A DNA stretch of 64,000 nucleotides, taken from the NCBI RefSeq assembly GCF_003966155.1, contig NZ_RXNS01000015.1, positions 1-64,000 on the forward strand. The letters run 5' to 3'. A program made the translations under genes and the position numbers. A model generated the notes under the pieces. It was not told the origin of the DNA. It made no database searches and saw nothing but the letters and a program-made list of their open reading frames with translations. The stretch is from Halomonas nitroreducens. GTDB lineage: Bacteria > Pseudomonadota > Gammaproteobacteria > Pseudomonadales > Halomonadaceae. Positions 25,980 to 34,835 of the stretch are shown here, piece by piece (the first letter of the stretch is position 1; each line of letters starts with the position of its first letter).

Positions 25980-26546
25980 ATGGCGAACTATTCTACCAAC
26001 GAATTCAAGGGCGGTCTGAAGGTCATGCTGGATGGCGATCCCTGCGCCATCCTCGAGAACGACTACGTCAAGCCGGGCAAGGGCCAGGCCTTCAACCGGG
26101 TCAAGCTGCGCAACCTGATGACCGGCCGGGTCTGGGAGCGGACCTTCAAGTCCGGCGAATCCCTGGAGGGCGCCGACGTCCTCGAGCTGGAGATGGAGTA
26201 TCTCTACAACGACGGCGAGATGTGGTACTTCATGCTCACCGACGGCTCCTTCGAGCAGTACCCGGTGGAGAAGAAGGCCCTGGGCGACACCGAGAAGTGG
26301 CTCAAGGAGCAGGTCGCCTACACCGTGACCCTGTGGAACGACAACGTCATCAACGTCACGCCGCCCAACTTCATCGAGCTCGAGGTCACCGAGACCGATC
26401 CGGGCCTCAAGGGGGACACCGCCCAGGGCGGCTCCAAGCCGGCGACCCTTTCCTCCGGCGCCGTGGTACGCGTGCCGCTGTTCATCAACGAGGGCGAAGT
26501 GCTGAAGGTGGATACGCGCACCGGCGAGTACGTGTCCCGCGCCTGA
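25980..26546 (+). CDS. efp: Translation elongation factor P
   Basis: 188 residues, three-domain EF-P. It relieves ribosome stalling at polyproline. The modification site is Lys34 in [10 protein letters not shown], the beta-lysylated position in E. coli, in agreement with the adjacent epmA and epmB. C-terminal motif STGEYV-like (RTGEYVSRA) is present. Confidence 0.97.
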   Translation: MANYSTNEFKGGLKVMLDGDPCAILENDYVKPGKGQAFNRVKLRNLMTGRVWERTFKSGESLEGADVLELEMEYLYNDGEMWYFMLTDGSFEQYPVEKKALGDTEKWLKEQVAYTVTLWNDNVINVTPPNFIELEVTETDPGLKGDTAQGGSKPATLSSGAVVRVPLFINEGEVLKVDTRTGEYVSRA

Positions 26547-26795
26547 TGCCTGGCCCTTCCTGCGCTCGCTCATACGGCGTTGAGTCCTGGGACGGCTTGC
26601 TCATTCAGCGCTGCTAAACTCCGCTGCCTTACCCGGGAATCGCCTTGCGACCCACCGGGATGTGGGAAGTGCGAAGGCCCGTAGGGAAAGGGTCTAGCCC
26701 TGAGCATCGCTCGGTGAGGGCGCTATCTGGGCGACCTGCCTTGAAAGGCCACGCTGGTTTCTGGCGTGGCCTTCGTGATTCTGGAGGATCGATCG
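26547..26795. other. efp-epmA intergenic region
   Basis: 249 bp. After efp comes a stretch TTGCTCATTCAGCGCTGCTA followed by AACTCCGCTGCC, which recalls a sequence often seen after genes in other gammaproteobacteria (TGCTCATTTAC...GTAAACTCCGC). Then a G-rich segment at 26655-26745 and a hairpin. No tRNA fold or known riboswitch could be recognised. Confidence 0.35.
26745..26773 (+). terminator. Hairpin upstream of epmA
   Basis: Stem AAGGCCACGC / GCGTGGCCTT, 10 bp, 9-nt loop, 200 bp after efp and 22 nt before the epmA start. Terminator-like but without a strong T tract; it may end efp or a short leader transcript. Confidence 0.5.
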
Positions 26796-27767
26796 ATGGT
26801 GGATTGGCAGCCCACGGCCGAGATCGCGACCCTGCGCGAGCGGGCGCGGCTGATCGCCGAGGTGCGGGCCTTCTTCGCCGAGCTCGGCGTGTGGGAGGTG
26901 GAGACGCCGGCGCTCGGCCATGGCGGCAGCACCGACCTGCACCTGGCCTCGCTGGCCTGCGAGGCCACCACGCCGTCGGGCCGCGAGCGGCTCTGGCTGC
27001 AGACCTCGCCGGAGTTCCACATGAAGCGCCTGCTGGCCGCCGGCAGCGGTGCCATCTTCCAGCTGGCGCGCAGCTTCCGCGACGGCGAGGTGGGGCGCCG
27101 GCACAATCTCGAGTTCACCATGCTGGAATGGTACCGCCCGGGGCTGGACCTGGAAGGCCTGATCGAGGAGACCGCGGTCCTGATCCGCCGCCTGCTGCCG
27201 GAAGACCCCGGCCCGACGCGCCGCCGCCGCTATCGCGAGCTGTTCCGCGAGACCCTGGCCCTTGATCCCTTCAGCGAGCCTCTGATCTCCCTGCGCCGGC
27301 TGGCCGCCGAGAAGGGCGGGCTGGAGATGGCGGAGGCGTCCCGGGACGACTGCCTGGACCTGCTGATGAGTCTGGTCATCGAGCCGGCCCTCGGCCGTGA
27401 CGGGATCGACGTGGTGGTGGACTACCCGGCCAGCCAGGCGGCCCTGGCCCGACGCCACCGAGACGCCGAGGACGGCGCCTGGGTGGCGTCGCGCTTCGAG
27501 GTCTACCGGGACGGTCTGGAGCTGGCCAACGGCTACGACGAGCTCACCGATGGCAACGAGCAGCGCGCCCGCTTCGCGGAGGACAACGCTGCCCGCCGCG
27601 CCCAGGGACTGCCCGAGGTGGACATCGACCAGCGTCTGCTGGGCGCACTCGATGCCGGCATGCCGGCGGGCAGCGGGGTGGCCCTGGGCCTCGACCGGCT
27701 GCTCCAGCTGGCGCTGGGCAAGGCCAGCGTGGCCGAGGTGATGGCCTTTGCCACCCCAATAGCCTAG
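26796..27767 (+). CDS. epmA: EF-P--(R)-beta-lysine ligase EpmA
   Basis: 323 residues. Paralogue of the LysRS catalytic core without the anticodon domain; it attaches beta-lysine to EF-P Lys34. Class II motifs: motif 2 ARSFRDGEVGRRHNLEFTMLEW (given here as residues about 92-113) and motif 3 GSGVALGLDRLLQLALG. GGAGG lies 9 nt before ATG 26796. Confidence 0.94.
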   Translation: MVDWQPTAEIATLRERARLIAEVRAFFAELGVWEVETPALGHGGSTDLHLASLACEATTPSGRERLWLQTSPEFHMKRLLAAGSGAIFQLARSFRDGEVGRRHNLEFTMLEWYRPGLDLEGLIEETAVLIRRLLPEDPGPTRRRRYRELFRETLALDPFSEPLISLRRLAAEKGGLEMAEASRDDCLDLLMSLVIEPALGRDGIDVVVDYPASQAALARRHRDAEDGAWVASRFEVYRDGLELANGYDELTDGNEQRARFAEDNAARRAQGLPEVDIDQRLLGALDAGMPAGSGVALGLDRLLQLALGKASVAEVMAFATPIA

Positions 27768-27865
27768 GAACTCCTGTCCCGGCAGCGGCCGAGAGGAGTG
27801 CCGGAACGCTTATCCCTTGGCCGAATCGCGACAGGCAGTCTGTGCCCATTCCCGCGGCGCCGCGG

Positions 27866-28750
27866 TCAGGACGGGCTCGCCACTTCTTCCTGGCGAGGCT
27901 TGGCACCCAGCGTCTCGTCGAAGACGCCCAGCCGCTGTCCCATGCGCACCTTGCCTTCGAGCGGGAGGTGATCGAAGGCGACCGGCTCGGCGAAGGCCAT
28001 CACCACGGTGGAGCCGAGCTTGAAGCGGCCCATCTCCTCGCCCTTCTCGAGGCGCACCGGGGTGTCGAAGCGAATGCGCTGCACCCCGCCACGGGGGAGC
28101 GGCGTGATCTGGCCGGCCCATACTGTCTCGATGGCGGCGACGATCATGGCGCCGACCAGCACCAGGGCCATGGGGCCGTGTGCGGTGTCGAAGTGGCAGA
28201 CCAGCCGCTCGTTGCGGGCGAAGAGGTTGGGCACGTGATGGGTGGTGGCGGCGTTGACCGAGAACAGCCGCCCCGGCACGTAGACCATTTCCCGTAGCGT
28301 GCCCGACACCGGCATATGCACCCGATGGTAGTCGCTGGGCGAGAGGTAGACGGTGGCGAAGCTGCCGTCGTGGAAGCGGGCGGCGGCCTCCAGGTCGCCG
28401 CCCAGCAGGTCGGCGGCGGTGAAGTCATGACCCTTGGCCTGGATCAGCCGGCCGTGGCCGATCTCGCCGAACTGCGAGAGCGTGCCATCGGCGGGGGAAA
28501 TCAGTCCCTCGCCGATGGGTCGGGCGCCGTCCTTCAGCGGCCGGGTGAAGAAGGCGTTGAAGCTCGGGTACGTGCGGGGATCGGGCGCGTGGGCTTCGCC
28601 CATGTCGACCTTGAACTGGCGGATAAAGGCGCGGATAGCAAGGTCCTTGAACCAGGCCACTCGGCAGTCGGCGAGGTGCCCCACCAGGCGGGAGAGCAAA
28701 TGCTGGGGCAGCGGGTACTGGATCAGGGCAAACAACTTGGCTGGGGTCAC
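27866..28750 (-). CDS. psd: Phosphatidylserine decarboxylase
   Basis: 294 residues from GTG 28750. It makes phosphatidylethanolamine at the inner membrane. The self-cleavage site that yields the pyruvoyl group is LGST in [10 protein letters not shown] near the C-terminus. Also seen: [23 protein letters not shown] and [13 protein letters not shown] with the catalytic histidines. The frame continues upstream without a start supported by homology; the GTG gives the usual length and begins at [15 protein letters not shown]. Confidence 0.92.
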   Translation of the reverse strand: MTPAKLFALIQYPLPQHLLSRLVGHLADCRVAWFKDLAIRAFIRQFKVDMGEAHAPDPRTYPSFNAFFTRPLKDGARPIGEGLISPADGTLSQFGEIGHGRLIQAKGHDFTAADLLGGDLEAAARFHDGSFATVYLSPSDYHRVHMPVSGTLREMVYVPGRLFSVNAATTHHVPNLFARNERLVCHFDTAHGPMALVLVGAMIVAAIETVWAGQITPLPRGGVQRIRFDTPVRLEKGEEMGRFKLGSTVVMAFAEPVAFDHLPLEGKVRMGQRLGVFDETLGAKPRQEEVASPS

Positions 28751-28769
28751 GAAGGAGGCGTTCCGGTCA

Positions 28770-28889
28770 GTTACATGAGTTGTAAGAGGGAAGAAGGAAG
28801 AGGGAAGACAGCTTATGCGGCTTGCTTCCCTCTTCAAGGCGCGAAGCGCCGGTCTTCCTTCTTCAAGCGGCGCAGCCGCGTCTTCCAGC
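28770..28889 (-). repeat. GGAAG/CTTGAAG repeat cluster between rhdA stop and psd
   Basis: Read on the minus strand, the rhdA stop TAA continues as GCTGGAAG, then mini-hairpins GCGGC-TGC-GCCGC and GGCGC-TTC-GCGCC, each followed by TTGAAGA-GGAAG units, and finally AAGAGGGAAGACAGC inverted against GCTTCCCTCTT. It fills the whole gap between the genes. Confidence 0.75.
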
Positions 28890-29720
28890 TTATTTTTCGA
28901 TGGGGGTATCGTCGCGGTTGCCCCATTCCTGCCAGGAGCCGGCATAGCCACGCATCTTCTCGAAGCCCAGCGCCTTGCCCACCAGCCAGGTGAAGCCGCT
29001 GCGGTGGTGGCTCTGGCAGTGGGTGACCACTTCCATGTCCGGTGTCAGGCCCAGGGCCTCGAGTTCGGTGATCAGCTCGGCATAGTCGCGCAGGCGCAGG
29101 TCGCGGTCCTTGTCCATGGCGTCGGTCCAGTCGAGGTTGACCGCCCCGGGGATATGGCCAAGGCGCCGGTTGTCACCCTTCTCGCCGTCGTATTCGGCCC
29201 GGGAGCGGGCATCCCAGACGGCGAAGCCCTTCGCGCCCAGGCGCTCCTGGAGCTCGACCCGGTCGATGGCCACCTCGGGGTGGAGAATCTCGGCCTCGTA
29301 GTCGCTGGGCGTCGGCGTGGTGGGCTCGGTGGACAGTGGCAGGCCGGCGCCGCGCCAGGCGTGGAGGCCGCCGTTCAGGTAGGAGTAGCGGGTATGGCCG
29401 ATCAGCTCCAGCGTCCACAGCAGCCGGCCGGCCCAGCCGCCGCCCTCGTCGTCGTAGGCCACCACATGGGTGTCCCGGGTCAGGCCCAGCGACGAGAACA
29501 GCCGCGACAGCGCGGCCACGTCGGGCACCTCGTTGGGCACCTCGCCCTCGCCGCGCAGCAGGCGCTTGAAGTCCAGGTAGACGGCACCCGGCACATGGCC
29601 CTGGTCATGGCTCTCGGATCTCAGCGGCACGTCGATGACCAGCAGGGAAGGGGCATCCAGGTGCTCGGCGAGCTGCGCGGGCTCGACGATCAGCGGCAGC
29701 AGGTTGGCTTCGGAACTCAT
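28890..29720 (-). CDS. rhdA: Thiosulfate sulfurtransferase (rhodanese) RhdA
   Basis: 276 residues, two rhodanese domains. Only the C-terminal one is catalytic, with the loop [10 protein letters not shown] (Cys about 237), very close to the CQTHHRS loop of Azotobacter/Pseudomonas Rhd[11 protein letters not shown] and [11 protein letters not shown] are further signatures. It sits upstream of psd on the same strand, as in Pseudomonas. Its TAA stop is the first part of a repeat. Confidence 0.9.
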   Translation of the reverse strand: MSSEANLLPLIVEPAQLAEHLDAPSLLVIDVPLRSESHDQGHVPGAVYLDFKRLLRGEGEVPNEVPDVAALSRLFSSLGLTRDTHVVAYDDEGGGWAGRLLWTLELIGHTRYSYLNGGLHAWRGAGLPLSTEPTTPTPSDYEAEILHPEVAIDRVELQERLGAKGFAVWDARSRAEYDGEKGDNRRLGHIPGAVNLDWTDAMDKDRDLRLRDYAELITELEALGLTPDMEVVTHCQSHHRSGFTWLVGKALGFEKMRGYAGSWQEWGNRDDTPIEK

Positions 29721-29755
29721 GGCGCTCTCCTCGCTCGGGGTATTTCGTCTTTATC

Positions 29756-30769
29756 TCAAGTCTCGTCGAGACTGTCGACGATGCGTCGATAACTGGCGAA
29801 GCGATCGGCATGGATCGTGCCCTCGTCCACGGCCTCGATCAGCGCGCAGCCCGGCTCCTGGCGGTGGCGGCAGTCGCGGAAGCGGCAGCGACCCAGCAGC
29901 TCGCGGAACTCGACGAAGCCCTCCGCCACCTGGCCCTCGTCCAGGTGGGTCAGGCCGAACTCGCGGATCCCCGGGGAGTCGATCAGCTCGCCGCCGCTCG
30001 GCATGCGGTAGAGCCTGGCGGTGGTAGTGGTGTGGCGGCCCTTGCGCGAGTCCTCGGACAGCGCCCCGATGCGCAGCTCCGCATCCGGCAGCAGGCGGTC
30101 GATGAGCGAGGACTTGCCCACCCCGCTCTGGCCGACGAACACCGAGGTGCGCCCGGCGAGGCGCGCATGCAGGGCATCGAGGCCATCCGCCCGGGCGGTG
30201 GTGGTGGTCACCACCGGATAGCCCAGGGCCTCGTAGCGGGCCAGCAGCCCGCGCAGGGTGCCGCCTTCCGGCGGCAGCAGGTCGACCTTGTTGAGCACCA
30301 GCACCGGGGCGATCCCGGTGGCCTCGGCGGCCACCAGGTAGCGATCGATCAGGTTGGCGTGGGGTTCGGGCTCCACGGCGAAGACCACCAGGATCTGGTC
30401 GATGTTCGCGGCCACCGGCTTGAGCTGGCCTCGGGCGTCGGGCCGCTCCAGCACGTTGTCGCGCCCCCCGCGGGCCACCACCACGCCGCTGCCGTCCTGG
30501 CCGGCCCGCCAGATCACCCGGTCGCCGGTGACCAGCCCCTCCAGGTTGGCGCGCAGGTGGCAGCGCACCGGCTCCCCGCCGCCGGCAGGGGCCACCTCCA
30601 GGGTACGCCCGAAGTGGGCAGTCACCCGGCCCTGCTGCTCGGGACCGTATTCCCCGGCGGCGAGCTTCTCGGTGTCCTGGTCGCCACGCTTCTCGGCGCG
30701 CCTGGCCCGTTCGGCCTGGATCTTCTCGATGCGCCAGCGCTGCTGGCGGCTCAACTTGCGTTTGCTCAT
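29756..30769 (-). CDS. rsgA: Small ribosomal subunit biogenesis GTPase RsgA
   Basis: 337 residues. Circularly permuted GTPase: OB fold, then G4 LNKVDLL, G1 [10 protein letters not shown]3 DSPGI, then the zinc domain [14 protein letters not shown]. It helps late 30S maturation. Basic N-terminus [16 protein letters not shown] is typical. Divergent from orn with 87 bp between starts. Confidence 0.95.
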   Translation of the reverse strand: MSKRKLSRQQRWRIEKIQAERARRAEKRGDQDTEKLAAGEYGPEQQGRVTAHFGRTLEVAPAGGGEPVRCHLRANLEGLVTGDRVIWRAGQDGSGVVVARGGRDNVLERPDARGQLKPVAANIDQILVVFAVEPEPHANLIDRYLVAAEATGIAPVLVLNKVDLLPPEGGTLRGLLARYEALGYPVVTTTTARADGLDALHARLAGRTSVFVGQSGVGKSSLIDRLLPDAELRIGALSEDSRKGRHTTTTARLYRMPSGGELIDSPGIREFGLTHLDEGQVAEGFVEFRELLGRCRFRDCRHRQEPGCALIEAVDEGTIHADRFASYRRIVDSLDET

Positions 30770-30856
30770 GATGGCCCGAAGGTCGGTACAATGGCGGCAT
30801 TGTACTCATCAACGGGCCCGGCTGTCGTCAGCCGGGTGCCCTGCAAGGAAGGCCCC

Positions 30857-31450
30857 ATGTCCGCGACACAAGACCCTCAGGAACCGCGCGCTCAACGCCT
30901 GGTATGGATCGACCTGGAAATGACCGGGCTCGACCCCAGCCGCGAGCGCATCATCGAGGTGGCCACCCTGGTCACCGACGCCGACCTCAATGTCGTTGCC
31001 GAGGGCCCGGTGCTTGCCGTGCACCAGGCCGACAGCCTGCTCGAGGCCATGGACGACTGGAACCAGAAGACCCACGGCGCCTCGGGGCTGGTCAAGCGGG
31101 TCAAGGAGAGCCGCATCGACACCGCCGAGGCCGAGCGCCAGACGCTCGCCTTCCTGCGAGCGCACGTCGCGCCCGGCACTTCACCCATGTGCGGCAACAG
31201 CGTGCACCAGGACCGTCGCTTCCTCGAACGGGAGATGCCCGAGCTGCTGGCCTTCTTCCACTATCGCAACCTCGACGTGTCCACCCTCAAGGAACTGGCC
31301 AAGCGCTGGAACCCCGGGGCCCTGGTCGGCTTCAGCAAGCGCAACGTCCACCTGGCCATGGACGACATCAAGGAGTCCATCGCCGAGCTGGCCCATTACC
31401 GCCGGACCTTCCTGCGCCTCGAGGACGACGAGCGCGACGAGGAGGAATAA
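30857..31450 (+). CDS. orn: Oligoribonuclease
   Basis: 197 residues. 3'-5' exonuclease that degrades diribonucleotides, including pGpG from cyclic-di-GMP breakdown. DEDDh motifs: [22 protein letters not shown] and [14 protein letters not shown]. The start at 30857 follows AAGGAAGG. Acidic C-terminal tail DDERDEEE. The stop TAA merges with the start of a repeat element. Confidence 0.95.
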   Translation: MSATQDPQEPRAQRLVWIDLEMTGLDPSRERIIEVATLVTDADLNVVAEGPVLAVHQADSLLEAMDDWNQKTHGASGLVKRVKESRIDTAEAERQTLAFLRAHVAPGTSPMCGNSVHQDRRFLEREMPELLAFFHYRNLDVSTLKELAKRWNPGALVGFSKRNVHLAMDDIKESIAELAHYRRTFLRLEDDERDEEE

Positions 31451-31517
31451 GCCCGGCTGCGCCGGACGCAAGCTTGAAGAGCGGCACTTCGCGCCTGGAA
31501 GCTTGAAGCCGGAAGAT
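31448..31517 (+). repeat. Repeat element at the orn stop codon
   Basis: TAA-GC-CCGGC-TGC-GCCGG, then CAAGCTTGAAG, CGCGCCTGGAAG, CTTGAAG and CCGGAAG. Same building blocks as the elements after parE and rhdA, with the orn stop TAA as first triplet. Confidence 0.75.
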
Positions 31518-31553
31518 ACCCTTTGATGCCTGTGGTGGAGGATCGAGGCTGCC

Positions 31554-31623
31554 TTCCAGCTTCCAGCTTCCAGCTTCCAGCTTCCAGCTTCCAGCTTCCA
31601 GCTTACGCCTTACGGCTTACGGC
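31554..31623 (-). repeat. Heptanucleotide tandem array (TTCCAGC)7 + (TTACGGC)3 at queG 3' end
   Basis: Seven perfect TTCCAGC units (31554-31602) followed by three TTACG(C/G)C units (31603-31623). The three variant units lie inside queG and encode its C-terminal residues and its TAA stop. On the minus strand the array reads TAA-GCTGGAA-GCTGGAA. A 7-bp unit can change copy number by slippage. Confidence 0.9.
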
Positions 31624-32715
31624 TATGAGTTGCTGCCGTTTCTCGTGCTGGCGGTCGAGCGCCCAGCGCACATGCTCGCGGACCAGGTCCGAGGGGTAGG
31701 GCAGGCGGGCCCTGAGGACGGCCTCCACCGCCTCGCTCCAGGGGGCGTTGCCGAGTCCCACGGCCAGGTTGCGCAGCCAGCGCTCATAGCCGATCCGCCG
31801 GATGGGGCTGCCGGCGGTCTTGTCCAGGAACTCTGCCTCGCTCCAGGCGAACAGCGTGGTGAGGTCGGCCCGGTCCAGGGCGTGGCGAGGGGAGAAGTCG
31901 TCCTCCCGGGTGGTCCGGGTGAAGCGGGTGAAGGGGCAGACCAGCTGGCAGTCGTCGCAGCCGAAGACCCGGTTGCCCATGGCGGCGCGGAACTCCTCGG
32001 GGATGGGGCCGTGCAGCTCGATGGTGTGGTAAGAGATGCAGCGCCGCGCGTCGACGACCTTGTCCTCGACGATGGCATCGGTGGGGCAGGCGCTGCGGCA
32101 GGCGCTGCAGCGGCCGCAGTGCTCGGCCTCGAAGGGCGCGTCCACCGGCAACGGCAGGTCGGTGTAGAGTTCGCCGAGAAAGAACAGCGAGCCGGCGCGG
32201 GGATTGAGCAGCATGGCGTTCTTGCCGACCCAGCCCAGGCCGGCCTTGCGCGCCAGGGCGCGCTCCATCACCGGGGCGGAGTCGACGAAGGCCCGGTAGC
32301 CGAAGGCCCCCACCGTGTCTTCGATCCGCTTGGCGAGGTGGGCCAGGCGCTTGCGCATCAGCTTGTGATAATCGCGTCCCACCGCGTAGCGCGACACATA
32401 GGCCTTGTCGGGGCGAGCGAGCATCCGGGTCGTTTCCACCTCGGCGGGGAGATAGTCGAGGCGCACGCTGATCACTCGCACCGTGCCCGGCACCAGTTCC
32501 TCGGGGCGGGTGCGCCTGGTGCCGTGCTTGGCCATGAAGCCCATCTCGCCGTGGTGGCCGGCGTCGAGCCAGCGCTGCAGGCGGGCCTCGTCCTCGGCGA
32601 GGTCGACATCGGTGATGCCTACCTGCTGGAAGCCGAGCTCGCGGCCCCAGGTCTTGATCAGCTCGGCGAGGCGATCCAGGTCGGGCGCGTCGCCGGCGGG
32701 AGACGGCTGGGTCAT
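31603..32715 (-). CDS. queG: Epoxyqueuosine reductase QueG
   Basis: 370 residues from ATG 32715. Cobalamin-dependent, two 4Fe-4S protein that makes queuosine from epoxyqueuosine in tRNA. Cluster motifs CGRCSACRSACP and CDDCQLVCP are complete; WGRELGFQQVGITDVDL marks the N-terminus. A frame extension to 32784 exists but lacks a ribosome site. The last six codons lie in a heptanucleotide repeat (AVSRKA). Confidence 0.94.
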   Translation of the reverse strand: MTQPSPAGDAPDLDRLAELIKTWGRELGFQQVGITDVDLAEDEARLQRWLDAGHHGEMGFMAKHGTRRTRPEELVPGTVRVISVRLDYLPAEVETTRMLARPDKAYVSRYAVGRDYHKLMRKRLAHLAKRIEDTVGAFGYRAFVDSAPVMERALARKAGLGWVGKNAMLLNPRAGSLFFLGELYTDLPLPVDAPFEAEHCGRCSACRSACPTDAIVEDKVVDARRCISYHTIELHGPIPEEFRAAMGNRVFGCDDCQLVCPFTRFTRTTREDDFSPRHALDRADLTTLFAWSEAEFLDKTAGSPIRRIGYERWLRNLAVGLGNAPWSEAVEAVLRARLPYPSDLVREHVRWALDRQHEKRQQLIAVSRKA

Positions 32716-32815
32716 GATCGAGAAAACACCATGCAGGAAAGCGCCGCGACGCTTGGCGCCGGGCGGGGGAAACGACACACTCATGGTAAAGCATCGCGTT
32801 CAGGGGAGACAGCGC

Positions 32816-34351
32816 ATGGCAGGGCAGTCGCAGGACCGACACCTTGAGGGGCGTCCGCTCTACCGGGCCGAGCAGGTCCGCGAGCTGGACCGGCGCACCA
32901 TCGCGACCGGCATCGAGGGCTTCGCCCTGATGCAGCGAGCCGCCGCCGCGGCCTGGCAGGCCTTTCGCGAGACCTGGCCCGAGGCGCGCTCGCTCAGCGT
33001 GCTGTGTGGCGGGGGGAACAACGGGGGCGACGGCCATGTGCTGGCGGCCCTGGCCGCCGCCGCGGGCCTCGAGGTCCAGCACGTGGTCGTGAAGCCCGTG
33101 GCAGAGCTCGCAGGGGATGCCCGCCGGGCCGCCGACATGGCCGGCGCCGCCGGCGTCGGTCTCGAGCCCTGGCAGCCGGGCCTGGCGCTCAACGGCGAGG
33201 TGGTGGTGGATGCGCTGCTCGGCACCGGGCTTGCCGGCGAGGTGCGCGGCGAGCTGCGCGATGCCATCGCTGCCGTCAACGCCGCGGGCCGTCCCGTGCT
33301 GGCCATCGACATTCCCTCCGGGCTGCACGCCGACACCGGGGCCGAACTTGGCGTGGCCGTGCGGGCGAATCGAACGGTCACCTTTATCGGCGACAAGCTG
33401 GGGCTGCACACCGGCCGCGCCCCGGCGCTGACCGGCGAGGTGAGCTTCCGCGCCCTCGACGCTCCCCGGGAAGTGGCGGCGGACATGACGCCGGCGGCCC
33501 ACCTGCTCGACCGCGCGATGATCGCCTCGGCGCTGCCGCCGCGCGCCCGCGACGCTCACAAGGGCGCGGCGGGCCATGCCCTGGTGCTGGGCGGTGCCCC
33601 GGGCTTCGGTGGGGCGGCCCTGCTGGCCGCCGAACATGCCGCGCGTTTGGGGGCCGGCAAGGTGAGCCTGGCCACGGCGCCGGAGCACGTCATCGCCAGC
33701 CTGGTGCGCCGGCCCGAGGTGATGGTGCACGGCGTGCGCGGAGCCGCGGATCTCGGCGAACTGCCTGGCCAGGCCGACGTGCTGGTGGTGGGGCCCGGCC
33801 TCGGCCAGGGCAGCTGGGGGCAGGCCATGCTCCAGGCGGCGCTCGCCGCCGCCCGCCCGCTGGTGGTGGATGCCGATGGCCTCAACCTGCTGGCGTCGCG
33901 CTTCACCGGGCAGCAGCGCGACGACTGGATCCTCACCCCGCACCCTGGCGAGGCCGGGCGCCTGCTGGGCATCGAACCCGCCGAGGTGGAGGCCGACCGG
34001 CCGGCGGCGGTGCTCGCCCTGCAGCGTCGCTTTGGTGGCGTGGTGATCCTCAAGGGGGCCGGCAGCCTGGTGGCGGGCCCGGCCGGCCTGGCGGTCTGTC
34101 CCTACGGCAACCCCGGCATGGCCAGCGGCGGCATGGGCGATGCGCTCTCCGGCATCCTGGGCGCGCTGCTGGCCCAGGGGCTGGCAACGGAGCGCGCCGC
34201 CCGACTCGGGGTGGTGGTCCATGCCCTGGCCGCCGACATGGCGGCCGGCGAGGGGGGAGAGCGTGGCTTGCTGGCCGGCGATCTGGCATCCTGTGCGCGA
34301 ATTCTGGTCAACCCGACGATGGGCGAGGACGATGCAGCTGCGACTCGATGA
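32816..34351 (+). CDS. nnr: Bifunctional NAD(P)H-hydrate epimerase/dehydratase Nnr
   Basis: 511 residues. It repairs hydrated NAD(P)H. The N-terminal YjeF_N epimerase domain has CGGGNNGGDGHVLAA and DALLGTGLAGEVRG; the C-terminal ADP-dependent dehydratase has PHPGEAGRLLG and NPGMASGGMGDALSG. Starts at ATG 32816, divergent from queG. Its 3' end overlaps tsaE by 20 nt. Confidence 0.93.
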   Translation: MAGQSQDRHLEGRPLYRAEQVRELDRRTIATGIEGFALMQRAAAAAWQAFRETWPEARSLSVLCGGGNNGGDGHVLAALAAAAGLEVQHVVVKPVAELAGDARRAADMAGAAGVGLEPWQPGLALNGEVVVDALLGTGLAGEVRGELRDAIAAVNAAGRPVLAIDIPSGLHADTGAELGVAVRANRTVTFIGDKLGLHTGRAPALTGEVSFRALDAPREVAADMTPAAHLLDRAMIASALPPRARDAHKGAAGHALVLGGAPGFGGAALLAAEHAARLGAGKVSLATAPEHVIASLVRRPEVMVHGVRGAADLGELPGQADVLVVGPGLGQGSWGQAMLQAALAAARPLVVDADGLNLLASRFTGQQRDDWILTPHPGEAGRLLGIEPAEVEADRPAAVLALQRRFGGVVILKGAGSLVAGPAGLAVCPYGNPGMASGGMGDALSGILGALLAQGLATERAARLGVVVHALAADMAAGEGGERGLLAGDLASCARILVNPTMGEDDAAATR

Positions 34352-34835
34352 CGAAGCCCGCCAGGTGGCCTTCGGCGAAGCCCTGGGGCGGGCCCTGGAG
34401 GGGCGAGGTCGCTTGCACCTCGACGGCGAGCTGGGGGCAGGCAAGACGACCCTCACTCGCGGCATCCTGCGCGCCTATGGCCATCGCGGTGCGGTGAAGA
34501 GCCCCACCTACACCCTGGTGGAGCCCTATGAGCTGGAAGCCGCCCGGGTCAATCACTTCGATCTCTATCGCCTGGGGGATCCCGAGGAGCTGGAGTTCAT
34601 CGGCGGGCGCGACCTGCTGGCCGAGGACGCTCTGTGCGTGATCGAGTGGCCGGCCCGGGGTGAGGGCTGGCTGCCCACGCCGGACCTGGTGGTCCACCTG
34701 GAGGTGGCCAGCCATGGCCGTCGAGCCCTGATCACCGCCCACAGCGACCACGGTCGTCGGGTGCTGGCACGCCTGGCCGCCGACCCGGCACTGGCGGATG
34801 GCTGTCTTGCCAGGGAGGGTGACGACGCCTCATGA
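34332..34835 (+). CDS. tsaE: tRNA threonylcarbamoyladenosine ATPase TsaE
   Basis: 167 residues. P-loop GELGAGKTTLTRG (about 32-44) and SPTYTLVEPYE, then HFDLYRLGDPEELE, as in TsaE. It acts with TsaB and TsaD in t6A37 synthesis. The start overlaps nnr and its stop overlaps the amiB start (ATGA), so translation is coupled. Confidence 0.94.
   Translation: MQLRLDDEARQVAFGEALGRALEGRGRLHLDGELGAGKTTLTRGILRAYGHRGAVKSPTYTLVEPYELEAARVNHFDLYRLGDPEELEFIGGRDLLAEDALCVIEWPARGEGWLPTPDLVVHLEVASHGRRALITAHSDHGRRVLARLAADPALADGCLAREGDDAS

Noticed and set aside
24846-27767. epmC as third EF-P modification gene
   Set aside because: epmA, epmB and efp are all here, but no EpmC-like frame is in the window; the hydroxylase is not needed for EF-P function.
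31554-31623. CRISPR-like array
   Set aside because: Perfect 7-bp tandem units without spacers; a simple repeat.
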